A DNA stretch of 64,000 nucleotides from Gigaspora margarita (taxonomy: Eukaryota; Glomeromycota; Glomeromycetes; Diversisporales; Gigasporaceae): NCBI GenBank assembly GCA_009809945.1, contig WTPW01000354.1, positions 353,253-417,252 of the forward strand, given 5' to 3'. Shown here piece by piece: positions 47,274 through 57,050 of the stretch. Each line of letters begins with the position of its first letter. The first letter of the stretch is position 1. The position numbers were made by a program, and so were the translations under genes. The notes under the pieces were generated by a model. The model saw only the letters and a program-made list of their open reading frames with translations, had not been told where the DNA came from and searched no databases.

Positions 47274-48109
47274 CAGTCTTCCTTCTCTACAATCGCCTCC
47301 TCTATAATCACAACCTCTATATAATCACACAAAATTTAACTCCCATTTTTTTTATATATAAAATATCTTTATATAATCACAAATAGCTTATAATCACTAT
47401 CACATTTTTTAGAAGCTTTTTGAAATTTTTTATTAGTAAAAATACTCTTATATAATCACAACATTATATATAAAAGTTCAAGTTTTACTATTGCAGATTC
47501 CCAAAAGTAAGCTATCTTTTTTTGGGCAAAAAGTTATACAAGAAATAAATTGACGTTTAGTGATCACAAGTAGTTGCTACATAGTAAAGTCTAAATTTTA
47601 CTATGCAAATCGATTATAATCGCTTAAGTAAACTTATTCATAAGATAATAATGCACATACTATAAAATTTTTATCAAAATTGGAGAGGTTTTTATTATTA
47701 AACTTATAATTTTTACGTCATCGAATATTTTTTTTAAAAAAATTCCAATTTTTTTTGTTGACGTAAAAATTCACTGTCAAATAATAAAAATTTCTTCAAA
47801 TTGCATAAAATTTCAAAATACATGTATTTTGATCTTCTGAATAAGTTTACTTAAGCGATTATGATCGATTTACATAGTAGAATTTGGACTTTACTATGTA
47901 GTGACTATTATCGATCGCGAGTTGCTTATTTTTGGATAAAAAAATTTTTTGGTTTTATTTGTGAATATAAAACATTTACTTTTATATAATCACATTATAA
48001 ATATTTTATATATTATTGTGACTATATAGGATATATATTTATAATCACACTCATTTATAATCACATATTTTCATGATACAAACTGCGTGATTATAGAGGA
48101 GGAAGACTG
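47274..48109. mobile_element. TA-flanked long-palindrome element, 836 bp
   Basis: The ends CAGTCTTCCTTCTCTACAAT and a complement CAGTCTTCCTCCTCTATAAT are flanked by TA on both sides. Start CAGT and CTCTATAATCAC words recall pogo/mariner-type termini. The two halves (to about 47690 and from about 47700) are imperfect reverse complements nearly throughout. An example is TTACTATGCAAATCGATTAT versus its complement near 47860. TATAATCACA repeats many times near both ends. Non-coding foldback form. Confidence 0.85.
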
Positions 48110-48429
48110 TACTAAGTAAATACAAACCGTGTCATTGCGGTAACTGCAGGTTTGATTGAAGGTGTAGAGTGTGGTTGTGATTGAAGGTATAGTTGTAAAT
48201 AACAAAGGCATAGTTAGTATTGAGTAGCAAAAAAAAAATAATGAAAGTAAAAGTCTTATCTGATATTGTCATAAGACAAACCATACGATAGTTTTGATCA
48301 TATAAAAATGTATTTATGTAAAGTGTATATAACAACTTGAAGAAATCAGTCGATAAATACTTATGGATTATTATTATATAAATCCAATACAAATCAAACT
48401 TCAACCCTATCTAAATTACTTACCAGCGG

Positions 48430-49030
48430 CTATAAATCTTCTCGGTCTCAGAATTTTTGCTTCCAAAAAGGTATGTCATCTCAATAGTCTGTAAGTAACC
48501 AAATTTTTACAGTATATTATCGTACAAATTATGATGAATCCAATACAAAACTTACTTAACACTATCTAATTCATTTTCAGTGGCTACAACTTCCTCCTGA
48601 TCTCGGATAAATGTGTCACTACAATAATCTGTGAGTGCAGTAATCGAATTTTTACAGTAATATAATATATTCAAATCACAATAAATCCAATACAACTAAC
48701 TCAATCCTATCTAAATTCACTTACCAGCAGCTACAAACTCTTCTTGGTCTCGGCTAGGCATGTTATCACATTATTGTAAAAAATTCAATTACAGACTATT
48801 CTGGAAGAATTTGTAACCGCTAGATGTGAATTTAGATAGGTTCTGTATTGAATTTATTACGCTTTGATTTGCATGATGATTTACCTTGAAAGATTCGTAA
48901 ATCACAATTGAAATCACTGTAATTCTGATGCGAACTAATTGTGTGTCATGACAATGATTTGTAAGTCTGATGGAATTTTTTGCAGTAACTCACGATGGAA
49001 GCCACACTAATTCCAATACAAACTTACTCG
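48430..49030. repeat. Diverged relatives of the 108-bp satellite
   Basis: Three to four loose copies of about 140-150 bp. Shared words with the array at 1-1080 include CACTACAATAATCTGTGAGT (compare ATTACTACAATAGTCAGTAAG), TTTTTACAGTA (compare TTCTTTACAGC) and AATCCAATACAAAACT. The longer unit comes from an extra 37 bp or so with CAGCAGCTACAAACTCTTC. Confidence 0.7.
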
Positions 49031-49041
49031 ACAACATATGA

Positions 49042-49247
49042 GCTGCCATTAATAGAATTCAAGTAAATCGACATTTTAAAAAATTAATCCCCTAACTTTC
49101 ACAATTTATATCTCGATGAATTTTGAGGTTATCTTGATGAATTAATTATTATTATATCTTTAAAATTCATTGTGATATACGTTGTGAAAGTTAGGGGATT
49201 AATTTTTTTTAAAAATGTTAATCTGCTTGATTTCTATTGATGGTAGC
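49042..49247. mobile_element. Foldback MITE, about 206 bp
   Basis: Arms of about 65 bp: GCTGCCATTAATAGAATTC...TCCCCTAACTTTCACAA and its imperfect complement ending GATGGTAGC. The inner part is nearly exact (AATCCCCTAACTTTCACAA). Spacer about 65 bp. No clear duplication outside. Confidence 0.75.
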
Positions 49248-49249
49248 CT

Positions 49250-51164
49250 ATATTGTATGTTATCACAATGTTCTGTCACGATGGAAATTGCAATTCAAAC
49301 TGACACTTACCTTAACCATGCAGTGTATCATGCAATGGCAGGTAGGTTTATACCTGTTTTTTTTTCTGTAAATCATCACTATGTCATGGGGAATTCATAT
49401 TTCCCAAATTTTTTGAGTTTTTAAAACCTGATTTAATTTCACTAATCTAAATTTCTAAACTCATCGATTTCCCACATAGGTATATGGAAATTGATGTGTT
49501 ATTGCAACATTGAGCAGATTTTGTAATTCAGGCTTAGAGCTAATTATTAGGATAATTTTATTAGAACTTAGAGTTAGAGTTCAATTATAGTTTAGTTGTA
49601 AAAATTTATCTGGGATTGTTTTGGTTTCAAATATATGTATTAAATTTATATGTTATACAAGAGAAAAGGAGGCGCCACCGGCGCCTCTATGCATTGTTTA
49701 ATTGGAGATATTTTGGTAAGTTGTAGTGTGTTTTAATAAGTTAGTTCAGATTTTATGTTGTTATATTATAGAGACATTTTTGTTATATATTTTGTTTATG
49801 CAGAGGCAAAAAACGGTATTATTTTGTAAGTAAATTATAGCATAATAATATTATATGTAGTTTTAAACTTTTATTATAAAGTATTTTGTTAGTAATTGAT
49901 TGATGAGGGATATTTAATAATATTATGTATTTATTTTGTGTAATTAGATATTGCTTGCAATATTTATGATGTTATTTTAACTATCTTGAGAGAGCTTGGT
50001 TTTGTTGTGTTGTGTTTAATTTTGGTGGTTGTTGTTAATGTTTATATGAGCTTGTTATAAATTTGGGAATCTGATTTATTAGGTATTTGATATGAAGAAT
50101 GTAAATTTATGTAATTTTTGTTTATGTTTGAGGGATGTTTGCAATGAAACTTTAATTCATTTTTTTTGCATTAAAAATAGTTATTTTTTTTGTAAGAAAA
50201 GTGGTATGGGTTGTGGTACGGGTTTGTGTTGGGAATGTTCGAAATAGTGCGGATTTTGTGGTATGCATAGGATATAAAAATGGCACAGATATTTTGGCGA
50301 GGGTGGCACGTAATATTACGTCATATGAAATGTCGCGTTCTGATGATGCGTTTGTGTCTGGTATATATTTGTTGGTTCTTGATAATTGTTTGTTTGTTTT
50401 GTGGAGAACGAAAGGTTAGTAAATGTTATTTTTTTAAAAAAAGAGTAATTATCTCATGATTTACTGATGAAGGTTGTTTGTGTGTTTTAACAAAGTAAAT
50501 TTATTACAAAATTTTGCTTTATGTGCAGTTAGCTTGTTCATCTTATATTGATTACTTATGTAAATTTATGTTTTAAATAGAATTTCACATTACCTATGCC
50601 ACATCTCGTGCTTATTCGAGTAGTAAATCGTTGTAAAATCAGAGTTTAATTAGCATGGGTATACGGTCCCACATTGTCCTCAATATCCGTACCAATTTTG
50701 ACCGTATCCGTACAAATCCGGATCTTGATTTGTGCCACAATGGTTTCTGTTTATTTGATGTTAACTTGTGCCGATTCGGTCCAATTTCCTATAGGATTTG
50801 TTATAACTATTAAAGGTAAGATTGACATGGTGATATTTATAATGGAAGTTGATTTACTTTAATCATATTTATATGTGATCTACAGTCTTATATGATTTTG
50901 GTAGATTATTTGATTATATTAACTATATTAGGTACGGATTTTTTATTTAGATAGTCAGTGTGAATAATTTGTTATTGTTCTTGTGAATTTGGTGGGAATT
51001 TAATTTTGATGTGAATATAGTTAATGGGTATGTAATTTGTAAATAGAAATCAAAAGTTTAGTAGATTTGTATATACGATATATAAAAATTTAAATAAACG
51101 GAAATGAGAAAATGTTAATATTTGAAGATATTAAATAAGTGAGTGTTAGAGAATATTGATATAT
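49250..51164. other. Low-coding AT-rich region with one possible exon
   Basis: 49669-49687 is a GC-rich palindrome (GAGGCGCC/GGCGCCTC) unlike its surroundings. 50201-50419 (+) is open and reads NSADFVVCIGYKNGTDILAR then NITSYEMSRSDDAFVSGIYL. It is followed at once by a GTTAGT donor-like site and has ordinary codon usage, so a real exon is possible. No family is recognised. From about 50070 the sequence is the first copy of a segmental duplication (see 52868-54620). Confidence 0.4.
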
Positions 51165-51172
51165 GGTATATT
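51165..51172. repeat. 8-bp target duplication
   Basis: GGTATATT, repeated exactly at 52860-52867 on the other side of the hAT-like element. Confidence 0.9.
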
Positions 51173-52859
51173 TAGGGTGCGGGACGGGCCGGGCCGGGCC
51201 GGGCCTGCTTCGACCCGAAACTCAGCCCGAAAATAATTTGTAAGCCCGAGCCCGGCCCGTGAAAAAAAAGCCCGTGAAATAAACCGGGCCAGGCCCTATT
51301 TAAAACTATACCCGACCCGGCGCGGCCCGCAGATTTATATGCATTACTAAAATTTTTTATTCCTGGAATATGTAGCTGCGCAACGTAGTTGCGCGAAACC
51401 AGAAACGGGGAAGTAGAAATTAGAATAATTATTGATCCAAGATTATAAATAAGTGCAATGTATTGCGTTTAGTGTTAATTTATACTATTAAGGGGTTTCA
51501 AAATTAAAGATTGTAAATCTTAATTAAGATTCGAATACACTATTTATATGATCTNNNNNNNNNNNNNNNNNNNNNNNNNNNNNNNNNNNNNNNNNNNNNN
51601 NNNNNNNNNNNNNNNNNNNNNNNNNNNNNNNNNNNNNNNNNNNNNNNNNNNNNNNNNNNNNNNNNNNNNNNNNNNNNNNNNNNNNNNNNNNNNNNNNNNN
51701 NNNNNNNNNNNNNNNNNNNNNNNNNNNNNNNNNNNNNNNNNNNNNNNNNNNNNNNNNNNNNNNNNNNNNNNNNNNNNNNNNNNNNNNNNNNNNNNNNNNN
51801 NNNNNNNNNNNNNNNNNNNNNNNNNNNNNNNNNNNNNNNNNNNNNNNNNNNNNNNNNNNNNNNNNNNNNNNNNNNNNNNNNNNNNNNNNNNNNNNNNNNN
51901 NNNNNNNNNNNNNNNNNNNNNNNNNNNNNNNNNNNNNNNNNNNNNNNNNNNNNNNNNNNNNNNNNNNNNNNNNNNNNNNNNNNNNNNNNNNNNNNNNNNN
52001 NNNNNNNNNNNNNNNNNNNNNNNNNNNNNNNNNNNNNNNNNNNNNNNNNNNNNNNNNNNNNNNNNNNNNNNNNNNNNNNNNNNNNNNNNNNNNNNNNNNN
52101 NNNNNNNNNNNNNNNNNNNNNNNNNNNNNNNNNNNNNNNNNNNNNNNNNNNNNNNNNNNNNNNNNNNNNNNNNNNNNNNNNNNNNNNNNNNNNNNNNNNN
52201 NNNNNNNNNNNNNNNNNNNNNNNNNNNNNNNNNNNNNNNNNNNNNNNNNNNNNNNNNNNNNNNNNNNNNNNNNNNNNNNNNNNNNNNNNNNNNNNNNNNN
52301 NNNNNNNNNNNNNNNNNNNNNNNNNNNNNNNNNNNNNNNNNNNNNNNNNNNNNNNNNNNNNNNNNNNNNNNNNNNNNNNNNNNNNNNNNNNNNNNNNNNN
52401 NNNNNNNNNNNNNNNNNNNNNNNNNNNNNNNNNNNNNNNNNNNNAGATCATATAAATAGTGTATTCGAATCTTAATTAAGATTTACAATCTTTAATTTTG
52501 AAACCCCTTAATAGTATAAATTAACACTAAACGCATATACATTGCACTTAGTTATAAATCTTGGATCAATAATTTCCTGGTTTTGCACAACTGAATTGCA
52601 CAGCTACTTATTGATATATGCTTATTTGAATGCTCTTATAATACTATAAAGTTAGGTTATGATTTTGACTATAAGTTTACCAGGTATAATCAGGCCTAAT
52701 CGGGCTTTCTTATAAAGCTTGGACCCAGCCCGATATTTAATAGGCCCGATCTGTTTATGGCCTGAATAATAGCGGGCTCAAAAATTAAGGCCTGAATTGA
52801 ACCAAAGCCCGGCCCGGCCCGCAAGTTTCTGGGCTAAGCCCAGCCCATCCCGCACCCTA
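51173..52859. mobile_element. hAT-like element with GGGCC-rich ends
   Basis: The ends TAGGGTGCGGGACGGGCC and a complement TAGGGTGCGGGATGGGCT have a perfect 8-bp duplication outside. TAGGG fits YAGNG. Both subterminal regions are full of GGGCC/GGCCC words (51181-51330, 52690-52850). Inside these the arms stay complementary for a further 200 bp or so, up to an 890-nt run of N. The unseen centre could hold a transposase or simply more palindrome. The nominal length depends on the gap estimate. Confidence 0.9.
51555..52444. other. Assembly gap (890 N)
   Basis: Undetermined bases. Flanks are exact reverse complements (ATTTATATGATCT / AGATCATATAAAT), so the gap lies in the centre of a palindrome. 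Confidence 0.99.
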
Positions 52860-52867
52860 GGTATATT

Positions 52868-54620
52868 AAATAAATGGGTCAGTTTTATTAAGTATTTAAT
52901 ATGAAGGATGTGAATTTATGCAATTCTTGTTTATGTTAGAGGGGAGTTTTTAACATTCGTTTGCATTAATAATGCGGTATTATGTTAAAATTACTAAGGG
53001 TAAGATTGACATGATGATATTATTTTTGGAAGATAATTTACTTTAATCATATTTATATGTGATCTGCAGTCTTATATTATTTTGGTAGATTATTTGATTA
53101 TGTTAACTATTTAGGTACGGATTATTTATTTAGATTGTTTACTTTATATTAGTCGTATTATTTGAACATTTATTTGTTGGTACTTTATTTGTACATATAA
53201 TAATTTTTTTTTGAACTTTAGCAGCGTTTGCGCTAGCTTTATTAGATTAACCAAATTAATACAAATTGCCAAAATCCAAATAATATCAACCAGCAATCTA
53301 AATACTATGACTGTGCAGAACCTGATCCTTTTACAATATAAATGACCCAAGTTTTTGCTACCGCACTGATGTTTCTCTACTAAGAATTAGTTTAAGTTAT
53401 CGACCTCAAACTTCTCCAAAGTTGCGACGAGGTTCTCAGCTACCTCTTCAAATTCTAATCCTTCAAAAAAACTTCATCTCTGAGCTACTCATAAAGCGAA
53501 GAAAAAGAAAGGATAAAAAAAAAGGGGGGAATGTAAACCAAAACGAATCCAACAAACAAACCCAAAAATAAAACGTACCAAGAAAAACAAACAAAAAGAG
53601 AAGGACAAAGAAAGAGTCATGAAAAAAAAGAAAGTGAAGGTGCTAATACGTCTAAACACTAAACGATAAAAATTATATAACACTACATAAATATCTATTT
53701 ATGAATATGTTATATGTACAAAAAGAAAGAAAAGAAAAGAAAAAAGAAAAATCTAGAATTCAATTAACCCCGATCAGCCTACAACTTTGTATTACCATCT
53801 CATTACACGTCATTCCTGTTTACCACCTTGCATGCCTTCTTCCCGATTAGGATAGGAACAACAATGCTGATCTTTTGGAGGGGGTACACCGGATTTCCCA
53901 CTTTTTTGCCAAAATTCTAGTCAAAAAAAAAAGCTCAGCGTGAATATGGTAAAAGGGGTTCGTAAGTTCTGTTTTGGACTAAGGGAGTGTATAGTCAGAA
54001 AAACTCATTTTTTGTTGTTCCCCATTGTTTTACCACAGTAGCCTTCGTCGACGAAGAAGCTCTTGCTCTCCACCAGAATTTCTTGTACCAAGGGCGCTCT
54101 GCCAGTTATCTTGCACAACCGACGCTTCTGGCTTGCATGTCGAATATACAAAGGAGTCCCTGAGGAAAAGCAGTTGACCTTTATAAAAACCATATACTGT
54201 GTTATCCTACTATACTAAAAGTACAGGCAACGCTCCAACAAAAACTTTTTGTTTTTCTTCCGTCAGAAAATATGGTCCAGATGATCGTCGGAAAGAGTTC
54301 TGTGTGTACATATAATAATTATATAGTTTGGGTTAGATATTGTGCTACTTGTTTGATAGTCAGTGTGAATAATATTGTAATTACTTATTATAATCCAGTG
54401 GTTTTTTAATTTAGGTGGGAATTTAATTTTGATGCGAATATTATTAATGGGTTAGTAAGTTGAATATAGAAATTAGTTTTAAGTAGATTTATACGATATA
54501 TAAAAATTTAAATAAATGGGAATGAGAAATATTGATATATGAAGATATTAAATAAGCTAGCATGAGAGAATATTGATATATAGATATATTAAATAAGTAA
54601 TATATGGATATATTAAATAA
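52868..54620. repeat. Second copy of a segmental duplication
   Basis: 52880-53135 matches 50070-50955 with internal losses. Shared stretches include TTTACTTTAATCATATTTAT, TGTGATCT.CAGTCTTATAT and TTGGTAGATTATTTGATTAT. 54346-54620 matches 50955-51150 (GATAGTCAGTGTGAATAAT, GTGGGAATTTAATTTTGATG, ATATATAAAAATTTAAATAAA). The two halves of this copy are separated by 53136-54345, which includes the retrocopy candidate. Confidence 0.75.
53206..54304 (-). mobile_element. Candidate retroposed sequence
   Basis: Flanked by an exact 16-bp direct repeat TGTACATATAATAATT (53190-53205 and 54305-54320). The left junction continues as a T run (53204-53212), i.e. a short poly(A) on the minus strand. Long duplication plus poly(A) is the signature of target-primed reverse transcription. 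Base composition is less AT-rich than the surroundings. Minus-strand reading near 54190-54005 gives TGRAPLVQEILVESKSFFVD, not recognised. It could be a processed pseudogene or SINE/LINE fragment. Confidence 0.6.
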
Positions 54621-54932
54621 GTGGGTGTGAAAAAGTATTGGTGTATAAAAATATTAAAAAATGTTTATGGGAAATTTTAGTATTATATAAGTTGGTAACG
54701 TAATCTGTAAGAGGTTTTATTTCTTTATTTATTTTATTTTTTATTTAGTTATAAAGTTTTATTTAATTTGTAATAGTTTGGATTATTGCACGTAGATTTG
54801 TTTTATTATCAATAGGAAGATGTGGTTATAATAATAATATTTTTTATTTTTTTAATACATAATAGTAAAATAATAATGGAATAACATAAATAGATATTTA
54901 CAGTAAGTTGAATTTGTTGTTAGTAAATATAT

Positions 54933-56147
54933 TTATTCGTCATCATCGTCACTTATATTTACGACTTTAGAACTACGTGTTTTTCTAGTATTACGTGTAG
55001 TTTCTTTATTTTTATTTTTTTTGCTACGATTATGTACTTTCGATTTGTTATTTTTTTTGTGTTCATCATTTTCTGTAATAATTTCATTTTTTTCTTCGGT
55101 TATTTCTTGATCTGTTTGTGTATCATTTTCATTGGTACTTGCAGTTTCGATTTTTACATGTTTTGATCTTTGAGAGTTTGGTGATGAATTAGGTTGGTAT
55201 TGTTTTGTGTTTTCTGCATTTGATGTGTTTGTTGGAATTGGAGGTTCAGGATGGTTTTCAGATCCTTCAAAAATATTTTGATGAGTAACTAAAAGTTTGG
55301 ATCTTGTTGATTTTTGGGATGTTTGAATTTGCGAACTGTTAAGTTCAGTTAATTGTTTTTTCATTGTTTGCATATCAACATAAGAAATTTCTTTTGCGTC
55401 TACATAAAATTCATTCTGAATAACTTCAAGTAGACCAACAACAAAAAGTAACGATTCACCTGGCCGAATCGAATTTTTGAAGTGTTTAAATCGTGAGCTA
55501 AGGTATGGATAGATAATATTAATCATAAAGTTGTGATCTTGGGTAGTGTAGTCATTAACCAGGGTTTTAATGATAGCATTCTCAGTATTTTTGACTTCCT
55601 CCGGTATACTTTGAACGATACCAATTAAGGAAGTATTCAATGGACAGTTGTTTGAGCCAAATACTTTATTAATAGTAATACTTGTTGCCGTGGCAACTGT
55701 CATCTGTGTTTGATAATTATAAATTGGAGTAATTATATTGTATTTATTATATATTAATATATATTATGTATAAAAAATATTTGTTATTAAATTTTGTGGT
55801 ATTACCTTTGGTCTTTTAGTGCCGCGATAGTATTCAGGTACAATTTTTCCACTGACAATATAATATCCATTTTTTTCAAAGACAGCTTGATTGTCAGGAT
55901 CTCTATCATCAGGATTAATTGGTATGAACATTGTCATTTGAATTTCATTATCTTCTTGTTCGATAGGGTATGTTCCAATGGCCCATACGATAATCGAGTT
56001 AATATTTTCATTTGTAGTTTGTTTAACTTGATTAATCTTAACAATTGTATTACAATAACATGGCATTTCAATTTTTTTTTTCTTTTTTTTTAATGGGAGC
56101 TTGTTTTTTTTAATGGTTTTAAAGAATTTAGAGATTTGTAAAGTCAA
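54933..56147 (-). CDS. RPA-like OB-fold protein carried by Helitron 2
   Basis: Two exons on the minus strand: 56147-55806 and 55703-54933, with a 102-nt GT-AG intron (55704-55805) whose removal joins KRPK to MTVATATS. The N-terminus may instead be Met at 56066 (MPCYCNTIVKINQVKQ). The first exon has an OB-fold-like series of strands (SIIVWAIGTYPIEQ, IQMTMFIPINPDD, GYYIVSGKIVPEYY). The second has CPLNTSLIGIVQSIPEE, NFMINIIYPYLSSRF and SLLFVVGLLEVIQNEFYVDA. It ends in a disordered Ser/Lys/Asn tail (residues about 250-370) with acidic NISDDDDE. Helitrons of plants and other hosts carry RPA-like single-strand DNA-binding genes. The reading frame is intact, unlike nearly everything else here. The family call rests on pattern memory, not a search. 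Confidence 0.75.
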
Positions 56148-57050
56148 ATATTTGATTTATTTATAAATAAATTGAGGTTTATATTCGATATTGTTTGTAT
56201 TAAATAATAATAGTTACGATCATTACCAAGTAAGTTATGGTATAATAATCTGTGATTGTAGTTTAACATATGAAAGTTTTTATGATTTGTTATAATATAT
56301 TTCAAGGTTTTTTGTCGAGTAATTGTGGTTTTGCTGTATGAGTAATTGAGATTATTTGATGAGTAAGCGAGTTTATCAGATTGTTTAATAAATTTATTAA
56401 TAATTAGATAACCAGTTTTTTTTTGTATGATTATATTATTTTTAAAAATTCGATTTAAGAAGGTTATTTAGAATGTATTTATTAATAAGCTTGTTTGTTA
56501 TTTAATTATTCAAATAAAATTTTACTTGTCGTATTTAGAGTTTTAGAAATGTGCTGTGTGAATATTTAAAAGTATTCGATGGGTTATTTATTTGTTATTT
56601 AAAATGGCATGATATTTTGTGATATGAATGTTTATGTATTCATGTGAAATTTAAGCGAATAATAAAATATAAATTTAAATTGGATTGTGTTGGTTTAGTT
56701 GTAAGAGAAAAAATAAAGAAAGTGTATTTTCAGTGTATTTATATTAGTTTGGTATAGAAGTTAATTAGAAAGGTTTTTCATAAAAATAAAAATTTGTTAT
56801 ATTTGTTGACTGTTAATTAGAGTTGATAATTAAAATACAATAGTATGTTTAATTTTGTTATATATATGAATAATAATATGAAAGATAAATGTTTAGAAAA
56901 TTTTGTGTTTTTTTTTAATTCGGGAATAGATTTATTAATGAAAAGATAGTAACAATAATTGTTATTTGTAATGTTTTTTATTAACGCTATTATTATATAT
57001 ATATATTGTTATATACTTATAATTATATATTTGTTTATTATTGGTTTTAT
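56148..57050. other. AT-rich spacer inside Helitron 2
   Basis: About 0.9 kb between the helicase 3' end and the RPA-like gene. No reading frame or repeat is recognised. The RPA-like gene's promoter would have to lie here. Confidence 0.5.

Noticed and set aside
51540..52459. Open frames of about 300 codons on both strands
   Set aside because: They consist of undetermined bases in an assembly gap with a few real codons at each edge.
55794..56093. Plus-strand frame of 99 codons
   Set aside because: Shadow of exon 1 of the RPA-like gene, which has better protein character and a splice-consistent intron.
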